A program made the translations under genes and the position numbers. A DNA stretch of 64,000 nt from Brenneria nigrifluens DSM 30175 = ATCC 13028. Lineage in GTDB: Bacteria; Pseudomonadota; Gammaproteobacteria; Enterobacterales; Enterobacteriaceae. Of this stretch, positions 9,524 through 18,577 are shown one piece after another (positions within the stretch are counted from its first letter, which is position 1; each line of letters begins with the position of its first letter). The notes beneath the pieces were generated by a model that saw nothing but the letters and a program-made list of their open reading frames with translations, was not told where the DNA came from and searched no databases. The stretch covers positions 1,860,001 through 1,924,000 of the forward strand of contig NZ_CP034036.1 of NCBI RefSeq assembly GCF_005484965.1, in the 5' to 3' direction.

Positions 9524-9940
9524 ATGGCAAGTCTGCCGGATCCGCAGAAATTGGTGCGTAATTTTTCGCGCTGTCATAACTGGGAAGAAAAATATCTTTA
9601 TATTATTGAATTGGGTGCGCGGCTGGAGCCGCTGCCCGAGGCATGGCGCCGGCCGGAAAATCTGATTGCCGGTTGCCAGAGTCAGGTATGGATAGTGATG
9701 CAGCCTGATGATCAGGGTCGGGTGACCCTGCATGGCGACAGCGATGCGGCCATCGTCAAAGGGCTGATCGCCGTGGTGTTCAGCCTTTATCAGGGGCTGA
9801 GTGCGCAGGAAATCGTTGCGCTGGACGTGCGTCCTTTCTTTCAGGAACTGGCGTTGACCCAGCATCTGACGCCATCCCGCTCCCAGGGGTTGGAAGCCAT
9901 GCTCCGGGCCATTCGCGCGCGGGCGGCGGGGTTGTCCTAA
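9524..9940 (+). CDS. sufE: SufE, sulfur acceptor for SufS
   Basis: SufE takes the persulfide from SufS and passes it to SufB. The 138-residue length matches E. coli exactly, and the acceptor cysteine in NLIAGCQSQVW is residue 51. The frame is open back to 9401 inside sufS, but the ATG at 9524 is chosen because GGGGAGG lies seven bases before it and homology begins there. It is the last suf gene and is followed by a Rho-independent terminator. Confidence 0.96.
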   Translation: MASLPDPQKLVRNFSRCHNWEEKYLYIIELGARLEPLPEAWRRPENLIAGCQSQVWIVMQPDDQGRVTLHGDSDAAIVKGLIAVVFSLYQGLSAQEIVALDVRPFFQELALTQHLTPSRSQGLEAMLRAIRARAAGLS

Positions 9941-9970
9941 GCGTTCGCCATTTACTTCTTATTTCCGCGA

Positions 9971-10005
9971 AAAAACGCCCGGCCTTCAATCCGGGCGATG
10001 TTTTA
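9971..10005 (+). terminator. suf operon terminator
   Basis: A 7-bp perfect stem, CGCCCGG (9976-9982) with CCGGGCG (9991-9997), has an 8-base loop and is followed by ATGTTTTA. It begins 30 bases after the sufE stop. An A-run before the stem could make it work on the other strand too. Confidence 0.8.
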
Positions 10006-10020
10006 TAGCGCGCAATCCTG

Positions 10021-10067
10021 CGGGACTCATTTTGAAGTATCCTTCTGATATTTCAGAATGAGTCCCG
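10021..10067. repeat. Long imperfect palindrome upstream of ldtE
   Basis: CGGGACTCATT (10021-10031) is perfectly repeated in inverted form at 10057-10067. With G-U pairs the stem continues inward to 10037/10051 and three more pairs close the loop, for about 20 bp. It lacks a T-tract and stands alone in the sufE-ldtE gap (9941-10261). It resembles a REP/ERIC-like intergenic palindrome; only one copy is seen in this window. The remainder of the gap is AT-rich and presumably carries the ldtE promoter. Confidence 0.6.
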
Positions 10068-10261
10068 TAGATTTATCCCCCGCCAAAATTTATCCTGAAA
10101 CGGATATTTGTAAAGAATTGAATATCAATCCCTTGATTTTCAAATAAAAGATAATTTTGTTACCACAATGCTAATATTGCATAAGCATGATACCGGTTGC
10201 TGAATAAAGAACCGGACATCGTTTATAAACCTGCATAAATCAGTGACGTAGGGAACTTTGT

Positions 10262-11284
10262 ATGAAACGCGCGTTAACTTTACTTGGTCTGGTATTCGCC
10301 ACGTATCTGGCAGGCAGCGGCGCAGCCGGCGCCACGGAATATCCGTTGCCGCCGCCGGGCAGTCGCCTTATCGGCGAGAACATCGCCTATACCGTCCCCG
10401 ATGATGGCCGTCCGCTGGAAGCTATTGCCGCTGATTTCAAGATTGGCCTATTAGGCATGCTGGAAGCGAATCCCGGAACCGACCCCTATCTGCCGCAGGC
10501 CGGTTCGACCTTAACCATCCCCACGCAGATGCTGCTGCCGGATACGCCGCGTGAGGGCATTGTGGTCAACCTTGCGGAACTGCGGCTTTATTATTATCCG
10601 AAAGGTAAAAATACCGTCATCGTCTATCCCATCGGCATTGGTCAACTGGGGCGCAAAACTCCGCTGATGGTCACCTCTGTTTCTGAAAAGCGGGCCAATC
10701 CGACCTGGACGCCAACGGCGAATATCCGCAAACATTATCTGGAAGAGCAGGGCATTACGCTGCCGGCGGTGGTACCCGCCGGGCCGGATAACCCGATGGG
10801 ACTGTTCGCGTTACGTCTGGCGGCGCACGGCGGCGTGTACCTGATTCATGGAACGAATGCGAATTTTGGTATCGGCATGCGCGTCAGTTCCGGCTGCATC
10901 CGCTTGCGGCCGGACGATATCGAAGCGCTGTTTAACGCCGTTCCGGTCGGTACGCGGGTGCAAATCATCAATGATGCGCTTAAAACATCGGTTGAGCCGG
11001 ACGGTAAACGTTACGTGGAGGTTCACCAGCCGTTGTCCAAAACCGATCGGGATGACCCGCAGACTATGCCGATCAGCATCAATAAAAAGACCAAAAAATT
11101 TATTGATGACGATGAGACCGACGCCAAAACCGTCGCGGACGCCATCGTGCGGCGTTCCGGGATGCCGATTCTGGTAAATGTCGGGCAGGATATCAATACC
11201 TATCAGGAGCCTATACAGTCGGTCTCTGAAGACGCAGCGTCGCCGCAGGGCGCGCCAATCACCTCCGTCAGCGCCTCCCGGTAA
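10262..11284 (+). CDS. ldtE: L,D-transpeptidase (YkuD family), LdtE/YnhG
   Basis: This periplasmic enzyme forms 3-3 meso-diaminopimelate cross-links in peptidoglycan. Of 340 residues (E. coli LdtE 334), a Sec signal peptide occupies about 1-24 with AGA|TEY as the likely cleavage site. A LysM-like segment follows (about 45-85), then the YkuD domain (about 97-235) with the conserved histidine at 196 (LIHGTN) and the catalytic cysteine at 212 (SSGCIRL). The next gene, lpp, encodes the lipoprotein that related L,D-transpeptidases attach to the wall, and the order is the same in E. coli. Confidence 0.95.
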   Translation: MKRALTLLGLVFATYLAGSGAAGATEYPLPPPGSRLIGENIAYTVPDDGRPLEAIAADFKIGLLGMLEANPGTDPYLPQAGSTLTIPTQMLLPDTPREGIVVNLAELRLYYYPKGKNTVIVYPIGIGQLGRKTPLMVTSVSEKRANPTWTPTANIRKHYLEEQGITLPAVVPAGPDNPMGLFALRLAAHGGVYLIHGTNANFGIGMRVSSGCIRLRPDDIEALFNAVPVGTRVQIINDALKTSVEPDGKRYVEVHQPLSKTDRDDPQTMPISINKKTKKFIDDDETDAKTVADAIVRRSGMPILVNVGQDINTYQEPIQSVSEDAASPQGAPITSVSASR

Positions 11285-11390
11285 GATAGCGGGAATAAAC
11301 CCGGCTGAGGGCGTTCTGTGGCCGGGGTGGGTGCCGCGCTACGGCGCGCCCCGACAAGTGCAAGCCTGTGAAGCGAAAAAACGCAGACAA

Positions 11391-11420
11391 AAAAATGGCG
11401 CACAATGTGCGCCATTTTTA
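11391..11420 (-). terminator. lpp terminator
   Basis: AAAAATGGCGCAC (11391-11403) and GTGCGCCATTTTT (11407-11419) form a 13-bp stem with a 3-base loop. Read on the minus strand it ends in a T-run just after lpp. The symmetric A/T arms mean it could also stop ldtE transcription from the left. Confidence 0.9.
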
Positions 11421-11437
11421 CTACTTAACCAGTTCGA

Positions 11438-11674
11438 TTACTTTTTGTAAGTGCGAACTTGGTTGTCCAGACGCTGGTTGGCACGAGCTGCGTCGTCTTT
11501 AGCAGCCTGTACGTCAGAGCGGATTGCGTTCACGTCGTTGCTCAGTTGGTCAACTTTAGCGTTCAGAGTCTGAACGTCAGAAGACAGCTGGTCAATTTTA
11601 GCGTTGCTGGAACAACCAGCCAGCAGTGTAGAACCCAGAATTACCGCGCCCAGTACCAGTTTAGTACGATTCAT
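11438..11674 (-). CDS. lpp: Murein (Braun) lipoprotein
   Basis: Lpp is a trimeric coiled-coil lipoprotein that links the outer membrane to peptidoglycan. The 78-residue protein has a lipoprotein signal peptide ending in the lipobox LAGC (lipidated Cys21), heptad repeats (QLSSDVQTLNAKVDQLSNDV) and the C-terminal lysine (residue 78) that is joined to the wall. The ribosome-binding site GAGGGTATTAATAATG is as in E. coli. It is convergent with ldtE and has its own promoter and terminator. Confidence 0.98.
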   Translation of the reverse strand: MNRTKLVLGAVILGSTLLAGCSSNAKIDQLSSDVQTLNAKVDQLSNDVNAIRSDVQAAKDDAARANQRLDNQVRTYKK

Positions 11675-11718
11675 TATTAATACCCTCTAGATTGAGTTAA
11701 TCTCCATGTAGCATTACA

Positions 11719-11748
11719 AGTATTACACAAACTTTTTTCTAATGAGAA
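11719..11748 (-). promoter_or_regulatory. lpp promoter
   Basis: Read on the minus strand, TTCTCA (11748-11743) is the -35 and TAATACT (11725-11719) the -10, with 17-base spacing. Elements and the following leader resemble the strong E. coli lpp promoter. The rest of 11675-11945 is AT-rich and shows no gene. Confidence 0.7.
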
Positions 11749-11945
11749 TAAATTTTTGATGAGAACATGCTTAATTTTGATCGTTCGCTCAAAGAAGCAG
11801 CGAGTTTTGCGGAACAATGAAAAAAGTAAAGAAAACAGCGTCATTTCCATCGGAATAGTCTGAGCTTTTTGCTATTAAAATGGCCTGTCGAATAAAGGAA
11901 TTAATTTAGCGCGCTACGGATAAGCATGATAACCGCAGAATATAT

Positions 11946-11971
11946 AAAAGCGCCGTCAAAGGCGCTTTTTT
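11946..11971 (-). terminator. pykF terminator
   Basis: AAAAGCGCC (11946-11954) pairs with GGCGCTTTT (11961-11969) over 9 bp with a 6-base loop. On the minus strand it ends in a T-run 23 bases after the pykF stop. Confidence 0.85.
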
Positions 11972-11993
11972 AATATGTGGAAGCGTAACGGAT

Positions 11994-13406
11994 TTACAGA
12001 CGGTGCACCGACGCGGTATTGGTGGTGCCGCTTGGCACCAGCGCGCCGGAAACCATCACCACCACATCGCCGGCCTGCGCGTGGCCGCTGTTTAGCGCCG
12101 CTTCCTTACCGATACGGTAGAAATCATCGGTGGAGGCGATTTCTTTTACCAGCAGCGTATCCACGCCTTTGCTCAGCAGAAGCTGGCGGGCGGTGAGCTC
12201 ATTGGTCGTCAGCGCCAGGATGCGGGCATTGGGGAAGTATTTACGGATCGACTTGGCCGACTTGCCGCCGCTGGTCGCCACGACGATAAGCGGCGCGTCC
12301 AGTTTCTCAGCCGTTTCAACCGCGCCGCGGCATACGGCCTCGGTGATGCGCAGTTTACCCAACGGCTTGATGGCATCCAGACGGGCTTTCATCACGGTGT
12401 CGGTACGGCGGCAAATGGTCGCCATGATAGTGACGGACTCAAGCGGGTATTTCCCTTTGGCGCTTTCGCCGGACAGCATCACCGCATCGGTGCCGTCAAT
12501 GATGGCGTTGGCGACGTCACCGGCTTCCGCGCGGGTAGGGCGTGGGTTTTTAATCATTGAATCCAGCATCTGCGTTGCCGTGATAACGACTTTACGGGCC
12601 TGGTTACATTTCTCGATCATCATCTTCTGGGCGAAAATCACTTCTTCAACCGGAATTTCGACTCCGAGATCGCCGCGGGCAACCATAATGCCGTCGGACG
12701 CATCCAGAATTTCGTCAAAATTGTTCAGACCTTCCTGGTTTTCGATCTTGGAAATGATCTGGATGTGTTCGCCGCCGTGCTGCTGCAGGTGCGCTCGAAT
12801 TTCTTCAACATCGGAGCGTTTGCGGATAAAGGAAGCGGCAACGAAATCGACGCCCTGTTCGCAGCCAAAAATCAGGTCGCGTTTGTCTTTTTCCGCCAGA
12901 GCCGGCAGCTGGATGGAGACGCCCGGCAGGTTAACGCCTTTATTTTCGCCCAGATCGCCATTGTTCAGGACCCTGCAAACGACTTCATTACCGTTGATGG
13001 CGGTCACTTCCATGCCGATCAGGCCGTCATCGACCAGAACGATGTTGCCGACGCTCAGATCTTCAGGGAAGCCGGCATAGGTAACCGCAACGCGCTGGCT
13101 ATTGCCGATCACGCTCGAGTCGGTGGTGAAGGTGAATGTCTGGCCCGCGGTCAGCGAAACGTCGGCGCCGTTTTCCAGCTTCATGGTGCGGATTTCCGGT
13201 CCTTTGGTGTCAAGAAGAATAGCGGCCTGCTTACCGGTTTTTGCCAGCACGGCGCGCAGGTTTTTGATGCGTTGACCATGTTCAGCGTAATCCCCGTGCG
13301 AGAAGTTCAGGCGCATAACATTCATTCCGGCGTTCAGCAGATTGCTCAGCATTTCTTCTGATTCCGTTTTAGGCCCGATGGTGCAAACAATTTTTGTCTT
13401 TTTCAT
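11994..13406 (-). CDS. pykF: Pyruvate kinase I
   Basis: PykF makes pyruvate and ATP from phosphoenolpyruvate and ADP, and in this family is activated by fructose 1,6-bisphosphate. The 470-residue length equals E. coli PykF. The N-terminal MKKTKIVCTIGPKTES, the NFSHGDY segment, the DTKGPEIRT metal/phosphate region and the MVARGDLGVEIP segment are intact. Synteny with lpp supports pykF rather than pykA. A Cra-like operator lies about 210 bases upstream. Confidence 0.97.
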   Translation of the reverse strand: MKKTKIVCTIGPKTESEEMLSNLLNAGMNVMRLNFSHGDYAEHGQRIKNLRAVLAKTGKQAAILLDTKGPEIRTMKLENGADVSLTAGQTFTFTTDSSVIGNSQRVAVTYAGFPEDLSVGNIVLVDDGLIGMEVTAINGNEVVCRVLNNGDLGENKGVNLPGVSIQLPALAEKDKRDLIFGCEQGVDFVAASFIRKRSDVEEIRAHLQQHGGEHIQIISKIENQEGLNNFDEILDASDGIMVARGDLGVEIPVEEVIFAQKMMIEKCNQARKVVITATQMLDSMIKNPRPTRAEAGDVANAIIDGTDAVMLSGESAKGKYPLESVTIMATICRRTDTVMKARLDAIKPLGKLRITEAVCRGAVETAEKLDAPLIVVATSGGKSAKSIRKYFPNARILALTTNELTARQLLLSKGVDTLLVKEIASTDDFYRIGKEAALNSGHAQAGDVVVMVSGALVPSGTTNTASVHRL

Positions 13407-13949
13407 ACGATAGCTTCTACAAGTTGTGATGGATAAAAAGCGAGTGAACCGGCAGTTGGCATAGAGCGACTTCCGGAAAAAATGCGTTTGGCAACGGCCA
13501 GGAAGAATAAAGTATAGATGATGAAGCGCGTCCGATTACCGCGTTTGAGCATCGGGATAAGGGTAAGCAATGCCGTTGATAACGGTTCTAATGATAGTGG
13601 CACGTCGATTAGCTGAAACCATTCAATCGAAACAACGTTCCGTATTATAGTTATTAGTCAATGAGAAACAAGGTGGTAGATGGCCGCAAGTCGCATATTT
13701 TAACCCGTTTACGCAAAAAAAGGACGATTTGTGGTTTTTACCAGACTTAGTTGCGCAACTGCCTGTGATCGGCCTCGGCAATCGTTAAGCAGGGGAGTCA
13801 TGGTGTTGTATAATAATGTGTTCTCGATCACTTTTTTTCGCAAAAAAGAAAAGGATATGTAAACAGAATGTTTTCTTTCGATCGATATCACGTTTCTGTT
13901 CCGACGGAGTTGAGAAGATCATGATTAATGGTAGCTTGTCCACCATTAA
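13407..13949. other. pykF-bglG intergenic region with Cra-like operator
   Basis: TGAAACCATTCA (13614-13625) differs by one base from a TGAAACGATTCA-type Cra (FruR) site and lies upstream of pykF, which Cra represses in E. coli. The right half (13660-13949) is AT-rich and presumably holds the bgl promoter. A half-conserved CRP-like TCGA-N6-TCACG sits at 13879-13893. A 66-codon open frame at 13403-13603 on the minus strand is judged non-coding. Confidence 0.45.
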
Positions 13950-14013
13950 GGATTGTTACTGCGTAAGCAGGCAAAACCAGACTCCGTTCTTTCAACGGGC
14001 GTCTGGTTTTTTT
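13950..14013 (+). promoter_or_regulatory. bgl RAT antiterminator overlapping terminator 1
   Basis: A near-canonical ribonucleic antiterminator (RAT) occupies 13950-13978, starting GGATTGTTACTGC and ending GCAGGCAAAACC. Its 3' end overlaps the left arm of a terminator, AAAACCAGAC (13973-13982) pairing with GTCTGGTTTT (14001-14010) followed by more Ts. The two structures are mutually exclusive, so RNA-bound BglG prevents termination before its own gene. Confidence 0.93.
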
Positions 14014-14031
14014 GTTTCCAGGGTATGAATA

Positions 14032-14883
14032 ATGAAAATTGCCAAGATACTCAACAATAATGTCGTGACGGTTATCGACGAAAACGACAATGAGTCGGTT
14101 GTCATGGGCCGGGGGCTGGGTTTCAAAAAACATGCCGGCGATCGGCTGGACGAATCGCTGATTGAAAGAGTGTTCGTTATGAAAAGCAGTGAATTGACAT
14201 CACGTCTGAAGGAGCTGCTTTCCGAGATCCCGCTGGAGGTGATCACGACCGCCGATAAAATCATTTTGCTGGCGAAGGAGCGTTTGCCGGGAAAGCTGCA
14301 AAACAGCATCTACATTTCGTTGACCGATCACTGCCATTTTGCGATAGAGCGCCACAGGCAGGGGATAGATATCCGCAATGTATTGCTATGGGAAATCAAA
14401 CGTCTTTATCCAAAAGAATTCAGCGTAAGTCTGGAAGCGTTGGATATTATTGAGCAACGCCTGGCCGTACGCTTGCCGGAAGACGAAGCCGGTTTTATTG
14501 CGTTACATTTAATCAATGCCCAGCTTGATAGTGAAATGCCGGAAGTGATTCAGATAACCAAGATCATGCAGGAAATTCTGAATATTGTTAAATATCAGTT
14601 AAGTCTGGATTATAATGAACAGGCCTTAAGCTATCATCGCTTCGTTACCCATCTTAAGTTTTTTGCGCAACGGCTGATTGGGAAAAATACGGTATCCAGT
14701 GATGATGAATCACTACACGATGTGGTTAAGGAAAAATATCAGATAGCCTATCTCTGCGCTGAAAAGATACAGATGCATATCGAACAACAGTATCAATATC
14801 ATTTGACGAAAGAAGAGTTAATGTTCCTGACCATCCATATTGAACGGGTAAGAACAGAACCGTTGGAAAAAATCAGACGGTGA
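14032..14883 (+). CDS. bglG: BglG-family transcriptional antiterminator
   Basis: This RNA-binding antiterminator is controlled by PTS phosphorylation. Of 283 residues, the CAT RNA-binding domain is at 1-55, PRD1 at about 65-170 and PRD2 at about 175-280. The four regulatory histidines are at 100 (TDHCHFAIERH), 159 (IALHLIN), 207 (VTHLKFF) and 269 (TIHIERV), each one less than in E. coli BglG. It lies between two RAT/terminator elements. When the sugar is present BglF dephosphorylates BglG, which then dimerises and binds the RATs. Confidence 0.95.
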   Translation: MKIAKILNNNVVTVIDENDNESVVMGRGLGFKKHAGDRLDESLIERVFVMKSSELTSRLKELLSEIPLEVITTADKIILLAKERLPGKLQNSIYISLTDHCHFAIERHRQGIDIRNVLLWEIKRLYPKEFSVSLEALDIIEQRLAVRLPEDEAGFIALHLINAQLDSEMPEVIQITKIMQEILNIVKYQLSLDYNEQALSYHRFVTHLKFFAQRLIGKNTVSSDDESLHDVVKEKYQIAYLCAEKIQMHIEQQYQYHLTKEELMFLTIHIERVRTEPLEKIRR

Positions 14884-14998
14884 AGTAAAAAGGAAAGTTT
14901 GCTATTCATCACAGAATGCTGTTAAGAGGGAATAAGTTACTTGCAGCGACGTTATCTTGGATAATAGAATTTTCCCATTAACAGTTTTAAGAAAATCT

Positions 14999-15102
14999 GG
15001 ATTGTAACTGTATCGCTGGCTATCAGCTTTACAGGCAAAACCTAAACCGATTCTTTCACGAGCCATGATGGTGACGAGAGAAAAACGGTTTAGGTTTTTT
15101 TC
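14999..15102 (+). promoter_or_regulatory. Second RAT (expanded) overlapping terminator 2
   Basis: RAT-like ends GGATTGTAACTGT (14999-15011) and ACAGGCAAAACC (15031-15042) enclose a longer apex than in the first copy. That apex carries its own small stem, GCTG/CAGC (15015-15018 with 15024-15027). The 3' part overlaps the terminator arm AAAACCTAAACCG (15037-15049), which pairs over 13 bp with CGGTTTAGGTTTT (15086-15098) followed by a T-run. This is the bglG-bglF attenuator. Confidence 0.85.
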
Positions 15103-15173
15103 GTTTAAAACGGCATTGGGCGCTCATAACGCTCTGATTTATTTGTGTTGTTGCTGAGTGTTAAGGATAGACA

Positions 15174-17057
15174 ATGAAATACAAGACATTAGCTGGTGAG
15201 ATACTTGAAGGCGTTGGCGGCAGTAGCAATGTGAACAGCGTGTTGCATTGCGCTACGCGACTGCGGTTTAAATTAAAGGACAGAAAGAAGGCGGATATTA
15301 CGGCGCTTAAGAATAATCCGGGAATTATTATGGTGGTCGAAAGCGGCGGTCAGTTTCAGGTGGTTATCGGTAATCATGTAAACGAGGTATATAATGATTT
15401 TCTTAATGTTTCAGGCATAACCGACTGCTCTGCATCCGATAACGATGACGGACAGTCAAAAGAAAATCTTTTCTCACGCTTTATCGATATTATTGCCGGC
15501 ATTTTTACCCCGCTGATGGGGATTATGGCCGCATCAGGGATATTGAAGGGATTTCTGGCGCTAAGCCTGGCCTGCAATTGGTTAACTGAAAATAGCGGAA
15601 CCTATAAGATTTTATTTTCAGCCAGTGATTCATTATTTTATTTTCTTCCGATTATTCTAGGTTATACCGCAGGTAAAAAGTTCGGCGGCAATACCTTTGT
15701 CACCATGACCATTGGCGGCGCGCTGGTTCATCCGACCATGCTCGCCGCATTTAATGCCATGTCGGCCGCGGATTATCAACCGCAGCATTTTCTGGGGATC
15801 CCGATTACCTTTATCAATTATGCGTCATCCGTTATTCCAATCATTTTCGCATCATGGGTTTCCTGCCGGTTGGAAAAGCCATTGAATGCGATATTACATG
15901 CCAATATCCGTAACTTTTTTACTCCGGCGCTGTGTCTGCTAATTACCGTGCCGCTGACGTTTTTATTGATCGGCCCGATAGCGACCTGGCTGAGCCAGCA
16001 ATTGGCTAACGGTTATCAGCTTATCTATGGCGCCAGCCCGACGATTGCCGGGGCGTTTATGGGCGCCATGTGGCAGGTTTGCGTCATCTTCGGCCTGCAC
16101 TGGGGATTTGTTCCACTAATGATTAATAATTTCAGCGCATTGGGGCATGACACATTGATGCCGCTGCTGCTGCCGGCGGTGCTGGCGCAGGCCGGCGCGG
16201 CGCTGGGGGTGTTTTTACGTACGCGGGATATGAAACTGAAAGGCATCGCCGGGTCGGCATTTTCAGCGGGGATCTTCGGCATAACCGAACCCGCGGTCTA
16301 CGGCGTTACCCTGCCGCTGCGCCGTCCTTTCTTCTTTGGCTGTATCGGCGGGGCCATTGGCGCATCGATCATCGGCTATTTCCACACCACGCAGTATTCG
16401 TTCGGGCTGCCGAGCATCTTCACCTTTACCCAGCTTATCCCCGCCACCGGGATAGATGTCTCGGTGTGGGCGGGCATTATCGGTACGGCGATCGCCTTTA
16501 TTTTCGCCACCACGGCCAGTTGGCTGTTTGGTATAAAATCCGCCCCCGAAGCGGAAATTCCGGCGGCATCCGACACTACGCGAAAAGGAACCGCTTTGAC
16601 ACGCCAACAGTCCGTCGGCAGCCCGATCGCCGGTGAGTCCCTGCCATTGGAACAGGTTGGCGATCAGACCTTTGCCAGTGGTTTGCTGGGAAAAGGTATT
16701 GCCATCAAGCCGCAGTCCGGGCGAGTGGTTTCGCCGGTCAATGGTACGGTCGCATCGCTGTTCAAAACCAACCATGCGATCGGCCTGGAGTCTGATGAAG
16801 GCACCGAAATATTGATTCACGTCGGAATTGATACCGTAAAACTGAACGGACAGCACTTTACCGCTCACGTTAAAACCGGGGATGCGGTGAAGCAGGGCGA
16901 TCTGCTGGTGGAATTTGATTATCAAGCCATTGAAGCGGCAGGATATGACATCACCACCCCGGTGATTATCACCAACAGCGACGACTACATCGATGTGTTG
17001 CCTGCGGCGCAGGGGGCCGTATCCGAACAGGCGCCGTTGTTAACGCTAGTTCGTTGA
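15174..17057 (+). CDS. bglF: PTS beta-glucoside transporter, EIIBCA
   Basis: BglF takes up and phosphorylates aryl-beta-glucosides such as arbutin and salicin, and phosphorylates or dephosphorylates BglG. The 627-residue protein has the domain order IIB (1-85, phospho-cysteine 26 in VLHCATRLRF), IIC (about 100-450, many membrane segments, with the GIFGITEPAVYG signature) and IIA (about 480-627, phospho-histidine 549 in ILIHVGIDTV). It follows the second RAT and precedes bglB by 40 bases. Confidence 0.95.
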   Translation: MKYKTLAGEILEGVGGSSNVNSVLHCATRLRFKLKDRKKADITALKNNPGIIMVVESGGQFQVVIGNHVNEVYNDFLNVSGITDCSASDNDDGQSKENLFSRFIDIIAGIFTPLMGIMAASGILKGFLALSLACNWLTENSGTYKILFSASDSLFYFLPIILGYTAGKKFGGNTFVTMTIGGALVHPTMLAAFNAMSAADYQPQHFLGIPITFINYASSVIPIIFASWVSCRLEKPLNAILHANIRNFFTPALCLLITVPLTFLLIGPIATWLSQQLANGYQLIYGASPTIAGAFMGAMWQVCVIFGLHWGFVPLMINNFSALGHDTLMPLLLPAVLAQAGAALGVFLRTRDMKLKGIAGSAFSAGIFGITEPAVYGVTLPLRRPFFFGCIGGAIGASIIGYFHTTQYSFGLPSIFTFTQLIPATGIDVSVWAGIIGTAIAFIFATTASWLFGIKSAPEAEIPAASDTTRKGTALTRQQSVGSPIAGESLPLEQVGDQTFASGLLGKGIAIKPQSGRVVSPVNGTVASLFKTNHAIGLESDEGTEILIHVGIDTVKLNGQHFTAHVKTGDAVKQGDLLVEFDYQAIEAAGYDITTPVIITNSDDYIDVLPAAQGAVSEQAPLLTLVR

Positions 17058-17097
17058 TTTAAAACATTTAATAATCGAATTGAGAAGGAGATTAGCC

Positions 17098-18492
17098 ATG
17101 AGTCATCGTTTTCCCGACAGTTTTTTATGGGGCGGCGCGCTTGCCGCCAATCAGGTGGAAGGCGCTTACCTGACGGACGGTAAAGGGTTATCCACCTCCG
17201 ATTTGCAGCCGCAGGGCGTGTTTGGCGAGATAGTGGAAAGAACCGCGGGAGACAGCGGAATAAAGGATGTGGCGATCGATTTCTACCATCGCTATCCGGA
17301 AGATATCGCGCTGTTTGCCGAAATGGGCTTCAAGTGTCTGCGCACGTCGATCGCCTGGACGCGCATTTTTCCACAGGGTGATGAGGAGACGCCGAATGAA
17401 GCCGGCCTGGCATTTTACGATCGCTTGTTTGACGAGATGGCCAAACATCACATTCAACCATTAGTGACATTATCACATTATGAAATGCCGTATGGCCTGG
17501 TGAAAAACCATGGCGGCTGGGGCAATCGGCGGACGATCGCCTTTTTTGAACGCTATGCCCGCACGGTGTTTCAGCGTTTTCAGCACAAGGTGAAATACTG
17601 GCTGACGTTTAACGAAATCAATATGTCGCTGCATGCCCCGTTTACCGGCGTCGGTCTACCGGAAGAGAGCGACAAAGCGGCCGTTTATCAGGCTATCCAT
17701 CACCAACTGGTCGCCAGCGCGAAGGCGGTGAAAGCCTGTCATGAAATTATTCCCGATGCAAAAATCGGCAACATGTTGTTAGGCGGGCTGCTGTACCCGC
17801 TGACCTGCAAGCCAGCCGACGTGCTGGAAGCCTTGCAGCAGAATCGGGAGTGGATGTTTTTCGGCGATGTCCAGGTGCGCGGCGCTTATCCCGCCTATAT
17901 GAAGCGCTTCTTTAAACAGCGTGCCATCGAGTTGCAGATCACCGATGACGATCGGGCCTCGCTTAAAGAAACCGTCGATTTCATTTCCTTTAGCTATTAC
18001 ATGAGCGGCTGCGTGACGACGGATGAGCAACTTAACCAAAAGGCGCGCGCGAATATCCTGAATATGGTGCCGAATCCGCATTTGGACAGCTCGGAATGGG
18101 GCTGGCAGATCGATCCCGAAGGGCTGCGCATCCTGTTGAATGTGCTGTATGACCGCTACCAGAAACCGCTGTTTATCGTGGAGAACGGTCTGGGCGCCAA
18201 AGACCGGATTGAAAGCGATGGCAGCATCAACGACGACTACCGCATTCAGTATCTTAACGATCATCTGGTTCAGGTCGCTGAAGCGCTGGAAGACGGCGTC
18301 GAGGTGCTGGGCTATACCAGTTGGGGGCCGATCGATTTGGTGAGCGCGTCGAAAGCGGAAATGTCGAAGCGCTACGGTTTTATTTATGTCGATCGTGATG
18401 ACCGGGGCGAGGGCACGCTGGAGCGCAAGAGAAAGAAAAGCTTTTACTGGTACAAAGGGGTTATCGACAGCAATGGGGGATCGCTGAAGTAA
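17098..18492 (+). CDS. bglB: 6-phospho-beta-glucosidase (GH1)
   Basis: This cytoplasmic enzyme hydrolyses the 6-phospho-beta-glucosides delivered by BglF to glucose 6-phosphate and the aglycone. The 464-residue GH1 protein has acid/base Glu173 in TFNEIN and nucleophile Glu362 in FIVENGLGAKD. The N-terminal FLWGGALAANQVEGA segment is typical. The frame is open 18 bases further upstream, but the ATG at 17098 has AAGGAG eight bases before it. Confidence 0.96.
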   Translation: MSHRFPDSFLWGGALAANQVEGAYLTDGKGLSTSDLQPQGVFGEIVERTAGDSGIKDVAIDFYHRYPEDIALFAEMGFKCLRTSIAWTRIFPQGDEETPNEAGLAFYDRLFDEMAKHHIQPLVTLSHYEMPYGLVKNHGGWGNRRTIAFFERYARTVFQRFQHKVKYWLTFNEINMSLHAPFTGVGLPEESDKAAVYQAIHHQLVASAKAVKACHEIIPDAKIGNMLLGGLLYPLTCKPADVLEALQQNREWMFFGDVQVRGAYPAYMKRFFKQRAIELQITDDDRASLKETVDFISFSYYMSGCVTTDEQLNQKARANILNMVPNPHLDSSEWGWQIDPEGLRILLNVLYDRYQKPLFIVENGLGAKDRIESDGSINDDYRIQYLNDHLVQVAEALEDGVEVLGYTSWGPIDLVSASKAEMSKRYGFIYVDRDDRGEGTLERKRKKSFYWYKGVIDSNGGSLK

Positions 18493-18517
18493 ATCCGCAG
18501 CGGGTGAATTACGGCGG

Positions 18518-18547
18518 GAAGATAAGCGACAGCCATCGCTTATCTTC
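18518..18547. other. Perfect hairpin after bglB
   Basis: GAAGATAAGCGA (18518-18529) and TCGCTTATCTTC (18536-18547) form a perfect 12-bp stem with a 6-base loop, 25 bases after the bglB stop. There is no T-tract, so an mRNA-stabilising or processing role is more likely than termination. Confidence 0.55.
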
Positions 18548-18577
18548 AGGTAATCGCCACAGTCAACAGGACGAAAA

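Noticed and set aside
13403..13603. 66-codon minus-strand frame before pykF
   Set aside because: It overlaps the pykF start, has no ribosome-binding site and falls in the promoter region that contains a Cra-like site.
13879..13893. CRP site upstream of bglG
   Set aside because: Only one half-site is good (TCACG); mentioned as weak but not called.
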